Positions 25,299 to 34,549 of a DNA stretch of 64,000 nt are shown here, piece by piece. The notes under the pieces were generated by a model. It was not told the DNA's origin. It saw nothing but the letters and a program-made list of their open reading frames with translations, and searched no databases. The translations under genes and the position numbers were made by a program. Numbering within the stretch: the stretch's first letter is position 1; every line of letters starts with the position of its first letter. Source of the DNA: JAJFUI01 sp039698035 (GTDB lineage: Bacteria; Planctomycetota; Planctomycetia; Pirellulales; Thermoguttaceae); contig JBDKSW010000001.1 of assembly GCA_039698035.1 (NCBI GenBank), positions 62,001 through 126,000 of the forward strand. The letters are read 5' to 3'.

Positions 25299-25353
25299 TG
25301 CGAACCTCCAAGGATCGGTCGCCCGTGGCCTTGCGGGATCCCCGCCGGCGGCC

Positions 25354-26964
25354 TTAGCGTTGTGCTGCGTGATGGCGAATGGCCGCGCCGATAAAACCGG
25401 CGAACAACGGGTGCGAATGGGTTGGCTGTGATTTGAACTCGGGATGGTACTGCACGCCGACAAACCAGGGATGATTGGGTAGCTCGACAACCTCGATTAG
25501 CGAACCGTCGGGACTGGTGCCGGCAAACCGCATCCCACCCTCGATAAACTTTTGGCGGTAAACATTGTTGAACTCGTAGCGGTGCCGATGCCGCTCGGTA
25601 ACGTCGAGGGCACCGTAGCAAGCCGCGGCCGTGCTGTCGGGGGCCAAGCGGGTAGGCTGCGCGCCGAGCCGCATCGTGCCACCCATGTCGGTAATGGTTT
25701 TCTGCTCGTCCAAAAGACAGATCACCGGATGGGGCGTGTCCTTGTCGAATTCGCACGAGTTGGCCTGATCCAAACCAAGCACATTGCGGGCGAACTCGGC
25801 CACGGCGCACTGCATGCCAAGGCAAATGCCGAAAAACGGGATGCCGCGCGCCCGGGCATAGTGAATCGCGTCCAGCTTGCCCTCGATGCCTCGCTCGCCG
25901 AAGCCACCGGGCACGAGAATGCCATCGACTCCGGCGAGCAACTGGTCAGGCCCCTCGCGTTCGACCGCTTCGCTGTGAATCCGCAGGATGCGGATTTGTG
26001 CGCGGTGATGCACGCCTGCGTGGTCCAGGGCTTCGTAGATCGACTTGTAAGCATCGCGGTGTTCGGCGTATTTTCCGACCACGGCGATGGTGATTTCGTG
26101 CTGTGGATTGCGAAGCCGGTGCAAGAGATCGCGCCATCGGTCCAGGTTCAGCGTGCCGGCGTTGAGCTGCAATTTGCGGACGATCAGTTCGTCCATGCCG
26201 TGCTCCACGAGACTCATCGGCACCTCGTAGACCGAGAAATCCTTGTCCTTCTCTTCGATGACGGCCTCGATCGGGATGTTGCAGAACAGGGCGATCTTGG
26301 CCCGGTCGTCGCGGCTGAGCGAGCGTTCGGTGCGGCAAACCAAAATGTCTGGCTGAATACCGATTTGACGCAGTTGGCCGACCGAGTGTTGTGTCGGTTT
26401 GGTCTTCAGCTCGGCCGCGGCCTTCAGATAGGGGACCAGTGTCAGGTGGATGTAAAGGCAGTTTTCCTTGCCCACGTCGAGCGAGAACTGGCGAATGGCC
26501 TCGAGAAAGGGCTGGCTTTCGATGTCGCCCACGGTGCCGCCGATTTCGTGAATGACCAAATCCACATCGGGGCCGGCGGCCTTGCTCAGAGCGGCCTTGA
26601 TTTCGTTCGTCACGTGGGGGATGACCTGCACGGTCTGCCCGAGGAACTCGCCCCGACGCTCCTTTTCGATCACCGAGAGATAGATCTGGCCGGTGGTGTA
26701 GTTGGAATCGCGGTTCAACGGGCTGTTGGTAAAACGCTCGTAGTGGCCGAGGTCGAGGTCCGTCTCGCTGCCGTCGTCGAGCACATAGACTTCACCGTGC
26801 TGATAGGGGCTCATCGTGCCGGGATCGACGTTGATATACGGGTCGAGCTTCTGCATGCGAAGCCGAAGTCCGCGCTGCTCCAGCAACATGCCGATCGAGG
26901 CGCTAGTGAGTCCTTTGCCCAGCGAGCTGACGACGCCGCCGGTCACGAAAATATGCTTGCTCAT
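25354..26964 (-). CDS. pyrG: CTP synthase
   Basis: The 536-residue enzyme makes CTP from UTP, ATP and glutamine, the last step of pyrimidine nucleotide synthesis. The synthetase half starts MSKHIFVTGGVVSSLGKGLT (P-loop) and includes KLDPYINVDPGTMSPYQHGE and IHEIGGTVGDIES. The class I glutaminase half has GGFGERGIEGK, the nucleophile Cys in FFGICLGMQ (about residue 379) and HPEF near the end. Length is normal for the family. The frame stays open far upstream, but the start at 26964 gives the conserved N-terminus. No Shine-Dalgarno sequence precedes it. It is divergent from the MscS gene and is followed by the DUF1844 gene. Confidence 0.97.
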   Translation of the reverse strand: MSKHIFVTGGVVSSLGKGLTSASIGMLLEQRGLRLRMQKLDPYINVDPGTMSPYQHGEVYVLDDGSETDLDLGHYERFTNSPLNRDSNYTTGQIYLSVIEKERRGEFLGQTVQVIPHVTNEIKAALSKAAGPDVDLVIHEIGGTVGDIESQPFLEAIRQFSLDVGKENCLYIHLTLVPYLKAAAELKTKPTQHSVGQLRQIGIQPDILVCRTERSLSRDDRAKIALFCNIPIEAVIEEKDKDFSVYEVPMSLVEHGMDELIVRKLQLNAGTLNLDRWRDLLHRLRNPQHEITIAVVGKYAEHRDAYKSIYEALDHAGVHHRAQIRILRIHSEAVEREGPDQLLAGVDGILVPGGFGERGIEGKLDAIHYARARGIPFFGICLGMQCAVAEFARNVLGLDQANSCEFDKDTPHPVICLLDEQKTITDMGGTMRLGAQPTRLAPDSTAAACYGALDVTERHRHRYEFNNVYRQKFIEGGMRFAGTSPDGSLIEVVELPNHPWFVGVQYHPEFKSQPTHSHPLFAGFIGAAIRHHAAQR

Positions 26965-27180
26965 GGAAAAAGCTGTCCGTCGAGGGGTCCGTCCATGCAA
27001 AGGAACCATTGTAGGCCGCCGATGCCGAAGCGAAAAGTGCTGCACGTCTGGGGGGGATACTGATCGCGTCCTTGGGCGGCGAATTCTGACGCGGCCGCGG
27101 GATTGGGCTTGCCTCGGTAGGCCACGACGGGTACAAGTCGCGTTCCCTGAACCGCCTATCTTCTCAGCCGATAGACTGCC

Positions 27181-30100
27181 ATGCCCCGGATCACACGATA
27201 TCCACGAGTGACAGCGCAAGTCCTTATAGCCTTGCTGGTTACAGCGACGGCTTTTGGCCAAGCCGCAGCACCAAAACAGTTGAACGATGCCGAACTGGTC
27301 GCGCTGCTGCAGGCCCGCAAGAAGCAGATTGACGAAATTCGTGATCTGGACGATGCGGCAAGGGCAAGAGCCCGCGACCTCTGTGACCAGGGGCTCGCCG
27401 AGATGGAAAAGGTGAAGGGCTTTTGCGGGCGAGTCTTGTTTTTCGATCAGCGGGCTGCCCAGGCGCCCGTCGAGATCGAACAGACCAAGGCGGCTCTGGC
27501 CACCCTTCCAGCCCAGCCAGCCATCGTGTTCCCCGCTGAAGTGAGCGTGCCGCAGATTGAGCAGGCGATTGCCAACCGGCAAACCGAGCTGGAGACGTGG
27601 CGCCGCGAGGCGGCGAACTTTGAAACCGAGTTGAAGGGGCGAGGCAGCCGGCGGGCGGACATTCCCAAGGACATCAGTCGGGCGCAACAGGCCCTGAGCG
27701 ACGCCAACGCCGAGCTCCAAACGCCTGCGACGTCCGACGAAAGCTCGCCGATCAATTCGGCGCGGCGGTTCATGCTTCTGGCCAAGCGACGCGCGGCCGA
27801 GCAGGAGATCCTGTGCTGCCAGAAAGAATTGGCGGCCCTCGAAGCCCGCGCCGAGCTGTTGCCGATCAGCCACGATCTAACCGCCCGACGCATTGCCCTG
27901 GCCGAGCAACAGATCAAGCAATGGCAAGACTTGGTCAACCAGCGTCGCCAACAGGATGCCGAGCAGCAAGCGAGGCAAGCGGCATGGGAGGCGGGCCAAG
28001 CCATTCCGGCCGTCAAACAGTTGGCCCAGGAAAACGCCGCGCTGGCTGAATTGCGGAAACAATTAGCCCAGCATATTGCGAACGCCACGACTCAGTTGGA
28101 TCAGGCGAACCAACAGTTGGCCGCGCTCCGAAGTCAGTACGAGCGGGCTCGCGGCAAGGTCGAGACGGTTGGGCTCACCAATGCCATCGGATTGCTGCTG
28201 CGAAAACAGCGCGATGCGCTGCCAAACCTGGCGGCATGCCGTCGTGAAATCAACGCTCGCCAGCGGGCCATCACCGACGGTCAGTTGGCGTCGCTGCAAT
28301 GGCAGGACCACCGGGCCGCATTGGCCAATTTGGATCAGCAAACGCAGTTGGTGCTGCAAAGCCTGGGACCTCAAGATCAGGCTGGTGGGCGAATGCAGAT
28401 CGAGACCTCCGTCCGCGATGCGCTGAGCGCGCAAAAAGAGTATCTCGACGCGCTGATCGCCGATCAAACAACATACTTTGGCAAACTGATCGACCTCGAC
28501 ACGGCGCAACGCCAGTTGATCGCCGAGACGGAGCGATTTGGACAATACATTGCCGAGCGGGTGCTGTGGATCGCCAGCGCCGCGCCCTTGGGACCGACGG
28601 ATGTTCGTTGGGGCGGCAACGCGGCCTGGTGGCTCATCCGGCCCGAATCGTTTGCCGAGGCTGGTCACGCCTTGATGGCCGACGTGCGAACCAACATTGC
28701 CGTTTGGGCCGCCGCCGTGGGGTTGTTCCTCGTGCTGGTCTATCGGCAGAAGCAGTGCCACGTTCGGCTGGCAGAGATTGGCCAACATGCATCGCGAGGC
28801 GGCTGCTGCCGATTTGTGCCGACGGTCGAGGCCGCGGCGAGGACCGCTTTCATGGCCCTGCCAAGACCGGGGCTGCTGTGGTTCATCGGATGGCGACTTG
28901 CCGGGCCAGGCGACCCGTCCGAGCTGTGCAAGGCCGTCGGCATGGGGCTGACCGAGGCGGCCAAGGTTTACCTGGCCATGGAACTGTTGCGGCAAATCTG
29001 TGTGAAAGAAGGGCTCGGCGAGTCTCATTTCGGTTGGTCCGTCGGCGCGCTCAAGCTCGTGCGTCAGACGATTCGCTGGTTCAGTGTTCCGATACTTCTG
29101 ATGATGTTCGTGGCCGTTGCGATGGCCTGGCAACTGAACGATCGGTGGGACGCCTCGCTTGGGCGAGTCTGCTTCGTCGTGGCGTTGCTGTGCTTTTCAC
29201 TCGCCTTGCAGCGGATTCTTCGGCCGGCCGGCGCCGTGTTCCAGGCAATGTTCGCCGACCGGTGTGGCGGATGGCTCTATCGGTTCCGCAATGTATGGGG
29301 CCCGGCGTGTGTTCTGCTGCCAACGGCTCTGGCCGTGTTGGCAATGGTCGGCTATCACTATACGGCCCGACAGTTGATGATCCGACTGATTCTCAGTATC
29401 TACGTCCTCGTCGGCGGATTGGTGTGCCGTGCGCTTCTGTTGCGATGGACGTTGGTCAACCAACGACGGTTGGCCATCGGTCAGGCACGGCAACGGCGGA
29501 CGGCCGTTTGCTCGGATGGCGGGTCGAGCGAAGAATCGTCCGGCTCGGGGCTGCCGGCCGCCGCGCCGCAGCTCGACTTGGCCGCGATCAACATCCAAAC
29601 GCGACGGCTTATCGGCTGGTCGCTGGGCGTGGCCGCGGCGTTAGCCTTTTGGTGCGCTTGGGTTGATGTTCTGCCGGCCCTGGGCGTCTTGAACCGCATC
29701 GAGATCTGGCAAACGACGGCCTCCGTGACCGAAAACGTCTCGACGGCCGACGGCAAGACCCAGTCGAAGGTCATCGAGCGACCGGCGCCCGTGACATTGG
29801 CCAACCTCGTGCTAGCCGTCATCGTGCTGGCCATGACGATCATCGCCGCGAAAAACATCCCCGGCCTCCTGGAAATGGCTCTGCTCCAGAACCTTCCGCT
29901 CGACGCCGGCGCCCGGTATGCCGTCGCCACGATCTCGCGGTACACGATCACCGTCTTTGGCTTCCTGTTATGCTTCGACACCCTTGGCGTCGGCTGGTCC
30001 AAGGTCCAGTGGCTCGTGGCCGGCATGGGCGTCGGGCTTGGCTTCGGATTGCAGGAGATCTTCGCCAACTTCATCTCCGGCCTCATTATTCTTTTCGAGC

Positions 30101-30654
30101 GACCGGTTCGAGTTGGCGATGTCGTGACGATCGACGCTTTCAGCGGTGTCGTTTCGCGAATCCGAATTCGCGCCACGACGATCACCGACGGCGACCGGAA
30201 GGAACTCATCATCCCGAACAAGGAGTTCATCACGGGCCGAGTCCTGAACTGGACGCTCTCGGACCCGGTGAATCGCGTCGTCGTCAATGTCAACGTGGCC
30301 TACGGCTCGGACACCCAGTTGGTGACGAAGATTCTCGAGGGCATCGCCAAGAATCACCCGTCGGTGCTCGATGATCCGTCGCCATGCGCGATGCTGGAAT
30401 CGTTCAACGAAGGCTCGCTGAACTTCGTGCTCCGTTGCTTCCTGCCAAATCTGGACAATCGGGCGACCGTCATCCACGATCTGCACGTGGGGATCGATCG
30501 TGCCTTTCGCGATTCGGGTATCGAGTTCGCCCTGCCGCAGCAGGACATCCACGTTCGCTCGATTGACGTTCCGCTCCCGACGCTTCAGCCGAACGCCAGG
30601 GCGGCCGCGGATTGTCTCCGCATGCCGACCGAACCGCGGCCCAGAGTGGCGTAA
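27181..30654 (+). CDS. Large MscS/MscK-type mechanosensitive channel
   Basis: The 1,157-residue protein has a signal peptide (about residues 1-29) and a long periplasmic helical region rich in Gln, Ala and Glu (about 30-490, coiled coil). About ten transmembrane helices follow (about 500-930), then the MscS core. The pore-lining helix and beta domain read GLGFGLQEIFANFISGLIIL, then FERPVRVGDVVTI and IPNKEFITGRVLNWT. Such channels open under membrane tension and release solutes after osmotic downshock; the extra domains place it with MscK/KefA-like giants. The ATG at 27181 gives the signal peptide directly. It stands alone, divergent from pyrG. Confidence 0.92.
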   Translation: MPRITRYPRVTAQVLIALLVTATAFGQAAAPKQLNDAELVALLQARKKQIDEIRDLDDAARARARDLCDQGLAEMEKVKGFCGRVLFFDQRAAQAPVEIEQTKAALATLPAQPAIVFPAEVSVPQIEQAIANRQTELETWRREAANFETELKGRGSRRADIPKDISRAQQALSDANAELQTPATSDESSPINSARRFMLLAKRRAAEQEILCCQKELAALEARAELLPISHDLTARRIALAEQQIKQWQDLVNQRRQQDAEQQARQAAWEAGQAIPAVKQLAQENAALAELRKQLAQHIANATTQLDQANQQLAALRSQYERARGKVETVGLTNAIGLLLRKQRDALPNLAACRREINARQRAITDGQLASLQWQDHRAALANLDQQTQLVLQSLGPQDQAGGRMQIETSVRDALSAQKEYLDALIADQTTYFGKLIDLDTAQRQLIAETERFGQYIAERVLWIASAAPLGPTDVRWGGNAAWWLIRPESFAEAGHALMADVRTNIAVWAAAVGLFLVLVYRQKQCHVRLAEIGQHASRGGCCRFVPTVEAAARTAFMALPRPGLLWFIGWRLAGPGDPSELCKAVGMGLTEAAKVYLAMELLRQICVKEGLGESHFGWSVGALKLVRQTIRWFSVPILLMMFVAVAMAWQLNDRWDASLGRVCFVVALLCFSLALQRILRPAGAVFQAMFADRCGGWLYRFRNVWGPACVLLPTALAVLAMVGYHYTARQLMIRLILSIYVLVGGLVCRALLLRWTLVNQRRLAIGQARQRRTAVCSDGGSSEESSGSGLPAAAPQLDLAAINIQTRRLIGWSLGVAAALAFWCAWVDVLPALGVLNRIEIWQTTASVTENVSTADGKTQSKVIERPAPVTLANLVLAVIVLAMTIIAAKNIPGLLEMALLQNLPLDAGARYAVATISRYTITVFGFLLCFDTLGVGWSKVQWLVAGMGVGLGFGLQEIFANFISGLIILFERPVRVGDVVTIDAFSGVVSRIRIRATTITDGDRKELIIPNKEFITGRVLNWTLSDPVNRVVVNVNVAYGSDTQLVTKILEGIAKNHPSVLDDPSPCAMLESFNEGSLNFVLRCFLPNLDNRATVIHDLHVGIDRAFRDSGIEFALPQQDIHVRSIDVPLPTLQPNARAAADCLRMPTEPRPRVA

Positions 30655-30792
30655 CCGGCAATCGCGATCTTGAAGGAGGAGTGACGAATCGGCGGCAAGA
30701 AGCTACAATAGACCTGCCATGCACCGATCGGTCGACGAGCCGATGTTTGCATGCCAGCGGTCTTCCCTTCGTCACCAGGATGGTTCTCATCC

Positions 30793-31452
30793 ATGCCGCA
30801 ATTGCCATCCAACTTCTTTCCGCCGGCCGAGGACGCCGATCCCGAGGGGCTGGTCGGCTTTGGCGGCGAGCTTTCGCCCGAATGGCTGCTGGACGCCTAC
30901 CGGCACGGCATCTTCCCCTGGCCAATCACCGATTTCGAGGCCCCGTTGGCCTGGTGGTCGCCCGATCCGCGGGCCGTCATCGAGTTCGACCGCTTTCACG
31001 TCTCGCGGCGTCTGCGGCGGACGTGCCGCGGCGATCAGTTTGAAGTCACCCGGAACGTCGAGTTTCGCAGTGTCATCCGCGGTTGTGCGATGGCCCCCAG
31101 CCGGATCGGCCGCACGTGGCTGACGCCGGAAATGATCGACGCCTATGTTCGGCTGCACGAGCTGGGCTATGCGCACAGCGTCGAGGTTTGGCGCCAACAC
31201 GAGCTGGCCGGCGGCGTCTACGGCGTCGCCATTGGCGGCCTGTTTGCGGCCGAGTCGAAGTTCTTTCGCGTTCGCGACGCCTCGAAGGTCGCGTTGGTCC
31301 ATTTGGTCGAACACCTGCGACAGCGAGGCTTCACGCTGCTGGACATCCAGCAACTGACGCCGCATACGGCGCGGCTCGGAGCCGTGACCATCTCCCGGGC
31401 CGAGTATCTTGCGCGGCTGGCCGACGCCGTCCAGTTGCGGGTAACGTTTTAG
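30793..31452 (+). CDS. aat: Leucyl/phenylalanyl-tRNA-protein transferase
   Basis: The 219-residue protein is Aat, which adds Leu or Phe from aminoacyl-tRNA to proteins with N-terminal Lys or Arg and so feeds them to ClpS/ClpAP (N-degron pathway). It shows the family's FPPAEDADPEGLVGFGGEL start, AYRHGIFPW, PLAWWSPDPRAVI, HELGYAHSVEVW and GVYGVAIGGLFAAESKFF, with RDASKVALVHL. The FAAES segment stands in for the more usual FCGES/FxxxS type. The ATG at 30793 follows AGGATGG. A possible -10 element TACAAT lies at 30704-30709 without a convincing -35. The NUDIX gene follows after 14 bases and is probably co-transcribed. Confidence 0.94.
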   Translation: MPQLPSNFFPPAEDADPEGLVGFGGELSPEWLLDAYRHGIFPWPITDFEAPLAWWSPDPRAVIEFDRFHVSRRLRRTCRGDQFEVTRNVEFRSVIRGCAMAPSRIGRTWLTPEMIDAYVRLHELGYAHSVEVWRQHELAGGVYGVAIGGLFAAESKFFRVRDASKVALVHLVEHLRQRGFTLLDIQQLTPHTARLGAVTISRAEYLARLADAVQLRVTF

Positions 31453-31466
31453 GATCGGGAGATGCG

Positions 31467-31991
31467 ATGAGCCGTTCCGACATCTTGTTTCAAGGTTGGC
31501 GTTTCCGTGTCGAGCGTGCCGTGCAAGTGACGCCCGATGGCGCGGAGCATGTCCGCGAAGTGATCCGGCACCCCGGCGCGGCCGTCATTTTGCCGCTGCT
31601 CGATGACGGGCGCATCTGTTTGCAGCGCAACTACCGCGTCGCCGTCGGTCAGACGCTGATCGAGCTGCCGGCCGGAACCCTCGAACCGAACGAAGACCCG
31701 GCCGAGACGGCTCGACGCGAGTTGGCCGAGGAAACCGGCTATCGAGCAGGCCGCATCGAGCATCTGGTGACGTTCTGGACGTCGCCCGGCATCCTGGAGG
31801 AACGGATGCACCTGTACATCGCCCGGGACTTGCAGCCGGGCGAGCCGGCGCTCGAAGCGGGCGAAGATATCCAACCGCTGCTTTGCACGTGGGACGAGGC
31901 GATGGCGATGATCCAACGCGGAGAGATCTGCGACGCCAAAACGCTCGTCGGGCTGATGTATTACCGGGCGTTCGCGGACGGTCGTTCTTAG
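31467..31991 (+). CDS. NUDIX hydrolase, ADP-ribose pyrophosphatase type
   Basis: The 174-residue protein contains a complete NUDIX box (GTLEPNEDPAETARRELAEE followed by TGY, about residues 72-94), which binds Mg and hydrolyses a nucleoside diphosphate linked to another group. The flanks (AAVILPLLDDGRICLQRNYR, then LIELPAG and FWTSPGILEERMHLYIA) are those of the ADP-ribose/ADP-sugar pyrophosphatase group (NudF-like). The actual substrate needs testing. The ATG at 31467 lies 14 bases after the aat stop, with GGGAG upstream. A second ATG at 31462 is out of frame. Confidence 0.9.
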   Translation: MSRSDILFQGWRFRVERAVQVTPDGAEHVREVIRHPGAAVILPLLDDGRICLQRNYRVAVGQTLIELPAGTLEPNEDPAETARRELAEETGYRAGRIEHLVTFWTSPGILEERMHLYIARDLQPGEPALEAGEDIQPLLCTWDEAMAMIQRGEICDAKTLVGLMYYRAFADGRS

Positions 31992-32106
31992 CAACCGCAC
32001 AGGACGCATGCCATCGCGGAATCGGAATTCACCGACGCGGCGATGAGAACGGCGCAAAACAAGACGCACTGTTGGGATGCCAAAGCCTCGCGGGACGTTT
32101 CTGCTG

Positions 32107-32844
32107 TTAGCGGAATACGCGACGCAGATACCGTCGCCCAGCGCACGCCGCGAGACCGATCAAACCAGAACCAAGCAGGGCGAGCGATGACGGCTCGGGC
32201 GTAATGCCAAAACTGGTAATTTCGGTCGTGCCAAGACCATAAGTATAGCCATATGCGCCCGAAAAAGAGAACCCGGTTGTGCCCTTGGTGACGACGAGAT
32301 GCCCGATCATGTTCTCGGCGATCTCATCACCATCGTTGTCGGCAGCATCCACATACAATCGCTCAGTGTTTTCACCAGGGGGGATGGCCCATGATCCCTG
32401 TATCATGCTTGTATTGCACGTGGTTTCACCGTCGCGAGTCCATTGGGCGGAACCGATGTAACTGCTAAGATTGAACCAGGTCTCGTTCTCGATCATGTAA
32501 GCGGTAGTGGTATGCCTTTTGAAAGTTGCCGTTGATGCCGAATAGGGTGAAACAAAAAAAGTTCCCCCAATGGCCGTCCAAGTACCCTCGAACATGTTGA
32601 TCTTGGAGTCTGCAGCGTCTCCGTTAAGTCCCGTCAAATAGAGCGTGATGACATCGTATGCTGAGTTCGAGGTGTCCCACGACGCACTAACGACGATGTT
32701 GCCCGAGGTTGTTGTGACCGGAATGAGACTGCCACGTGTCTCCAATGGCAAAAGCCATGTGGCCAACGCCAAGGCTGTGATGACGAGGCTTGGCGGTATG
32801 CTCGTTTGCTTTACGGTGTTCAATACGCGCATCTGCAATCTCAT
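32107..32844 (-). CDS. PEP-CTERM sorting-domain protein
   Basis: The 245-residue secreted protein has an N-terminal signal region (about residues 10-40, hydrophobic VITALALATWLLPL). Its central domain is rich in Thr, Ser, Gly and Asn, and it ends in a classic PEP-CTERM tail: TPEPSSLALLGSGLIGLAAC followed by AGRRYLRR. Proteins with this tail are processed and retained at the surface by an exosortase, which is not in the window. GGGAGG lies ahead of the ATG at 32844. The gene is visibly more A/T-rich than its neighbours and its function is unknown; recent acquisition is possible. Confidence 0.88.
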   Translation of the reverse strand: MRLQMRVLNTVKQTSIPPSLVITALALATWLLPLETRGSLIPVTTTSGNIVVSASWDTSNSAYDVITLYLTGLNGDAADSKINMFEGTWTAIGGTFFVSPYSASTATFKRHTTTAYMIENETWFNLSSYIGSAQWTRDGETTCNTSMIQGSWAIPPGENTERLYVDAADNDGDEIAENMIGHLVVTKGTTGFSFSGAYGYTYGLGTTEITSFGITPEPSSLALLGSGLIGLAACAGRRYLRRVFR

Positions 32845-33022
32845 AATCAGCCTCCCGAAAGGTAAGAACCGTCTTGTCTTATTCGCCACGACTGCCAGCA
32901 CCTACAGCACCCCAAGATAGTCCTTGGCAGTGGAGATGCAATCCCACCTAACGGGTGGCTGTTGAGGGGGCGACTTAAAGAGCCGATGGGGGGGGCTCGA
33001 AGATCGAGAGAAACCGCAAGGC

Positions 33023-34309
33023 CTACATGTGCCAACCGTCGGGCACCGTGGTGTCCTTGGGGATGACGACGATGCCGTCGCGGATCATGCCGTGCCGCGT
33101 TTCGTCGGTGTTCTCGATCCCCTTGTGATTGATCACGCGGGCATTGCGGCCGATGCGGCAGTTCTTGTCGATGATCGCCCCTTCGATGTGCGCCCCCTCG
33201 GCGATCCCGACGGGCGGCCGGCCGTCGGCGTCGCAGGTGGCGACCTCGTCCGGCGACTCGTAGAAGTCGTTGCCCATGACAATCGCGTTGCGGATGGTCA
33301 CATTGCGTCCGATGTGGCAACGCAACCCAATGACACTGTTCTCGATGACGGCCCCGTCCTCGATGATCGAGCCGTCGGCGATCAGGCTGCCGCGCACGGT
33401 GGCCCCGTCGATCCGCGCCGGCGGCAGAAATCGGGCGTGCGAATAGATCGGGGCCTCGACCGACGCCAGGTCGAAGGGCGCGTCGGGCCGGGCCAGGGCC
33501 AGATTGGCCTCGTAGAAGGACTTGATTGTCCCGATGTCCTCCCAATAGCCGTCAAACAGATGCACTTGAACGTGTCGCGCGCGAATCGACGCAGGGAAAA
33601 CCTCTTTGCCAAAGTCGCGGTAATCGGTCTTCTGCAACACATCGAATAGGGCGTCTCGCTTGAACAGGTAAATACCCATACTCGCCAGACAGTCGCGGCC
33701 CCGGCTCTGGATGCCGTGGGCGTCGATCCAGGACGGATTGGTCCGCACCAGATTCAGTTCTTGCTCGGTCTTTGGCTTTTCGAGGAAGCCGACGACACGC
33801 CCCGAATCGTCCAATCGCATGATGCCCGAGCCGGAAGCATCGCGGCTGTGGACGGGAACGGCGCCGATGGTCACGTCGGCGGCCGCATTCAGGTGCGTCA
33901 CGATCATGTCCTGATAGTTCATCCGGTAAAGCTGGTCGCCGGAGAGGATCAGGATGTATTCGATGCCCGGCTGATCGGCATAGCGGAGGTTCTGACGCAC
34001 GGCGTCGGCCGTACCCTGGTACCAGCCCGTGTTGTCGAGCGTTTGCTGGGCGGCCAGAACCTCGACGAAGCCGCCGTCGAACGGATCGAACGTGTAGGTC
34101 GACCGGATATGGCGGTGCAGGCTGACCGAATTGAACTGCGTCAGGACATAGCAGCGGTTCAGCCCGCTGTTGATGCAATTCGACAGCGGAATGTCGATCA
34201 GGCGGTACTTCCCGGCGACCGGCACGGCCGGCTTGGATCGGTATTTTGTGAGGGGGTAGAGGCGTGTCCCTTGTCCACCCCCAAGCACCAACGTCAGGAC
34301 GTTTCTCAT
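33023..34309 (-). CDS. glgC: Glucose-1-phosphate adenylyltransferase (ADP-glucose synthase)
   Basis: The 428-residue enzyme makes ADP-glucose from glucose-1-phosphate and ATP, the committed step of glycogen synthesis. The nucleotidyltransferase domain starts VLTLVLGGGQGTRLYPLTK and includes RSKPAVPVAGKYRLIDIPLS, ILSGDQLYRMNY, the sugar-binding VVGFLEKP and GIYLF, and YWEDIGTI. The C-terminal left-handed beta helix shows hexapeptide repeats (IENSVIGLRCHIGRNV). The start at 34309 has GAGGAG upstream. It stands alone, divergent from the pst genes. Confidence 0.96.
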   Translation of the reverse strand: MRNVLTLVLGGGQGTRLYPLTKYRSKPAVPVAGKYRLIDIPLSNCINSGLNRCYVLTQFNSVSLHRHIRSTYTFDPFDGGFVEVLAAQQTLDNTGWYQGTADAVRQNLRYADQPGIEYILILSGDQLYRMNYQDMIVTHLNAAADVTIGAVPVHSRDASGSGIMRLDDSGRVVGFLEKPKTEQELNLVRTNPSWIDAHGIQSRGRDCLASMGIYLFKRDALFDVLQKTDYRDFGKEVFPASIRARHVQVHLFDGYWEDIGTIKSFYEANLALARPDAPFDLASVEAPIYSHARFLPPARIDGATVRGSLIADGSIIEDGAVIENSVIGLRCHIGRNVTIRNAIVMGNDFYESPDEVATCDADGRPPVGIAEGAHIEGAIIDKNCRIGRNARVINHKGIENTDETRHGMIRDGIVVIPKDTTVPDGWHM

Positions 34310-34423
34310 GCGAGCTCCTCCAGCCACCGCCCAGTTTACTGCCGGTGGACACGGAAGGGAATAACCCCTGCTGCAAGCAGGGCGGCGCGCCAGCTTACCC
34401 GAATTGCCAAGTCGCCGCGAGGT

Positions 34424-34463
34424 TTGTTAGCGCGAAGTTAGAAACGGCTTTAGTAACTGTTAG
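34424..34463 (+). promoter_or_regulatory. Pho-box-like array of four 7-bp half-sites with 11-bp period
   Basis: TTGTTAG (34424-34430), AAGTTAG (34435-34441), GGCTTTA (34446-34452) and CTGTTAG (34457-34463) are separated by exactly four bases each. This 7+4 spacing is the layout of PhoB boxes, and the half-sites resemble CTGTCAT. It lies 87 bases before the pstS start and just ahead of a promoter-like sequence (34479-34507), as expected for a phosphate-starvation activator. Confidence 0.55.
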
Positions 34464-34478
34464 GGGGTCTGACGCCCG

Positions 34479-34507
34479 TTGACCGGCCGGAGGGCACTTG
34501 GTACCAC
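34479..34507 (+). promoter_or_regulatory. Possible pst promoter
   Basis: TTGACC (34479-34484), a 17-base spacer and TACCAC (34502-34507) lie between the Pho-box-like array and pstS. The -10 is poor, which fits an activator-dependent promoter. GATAAT at 34511-34516 is an alternative -10. Confidence 0.35.
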
Positions 34508-34549
34508 GAGGATAATTCATCATCGCAACGCGATCGAAAGGAGCCGGTC

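Noticed and set aside
25552..27063. Plus-strand open frame opposite pyrG
   Set aside because: pyrG is certain; the opposite frame has no signature.
26965..27873. Upstream extension of the pyrG frame by about 300 codons
   Set aside because: The extension overlaps the divergent MscS gene and has no homology; CTP synthase begins at MSKHIFVTGG.
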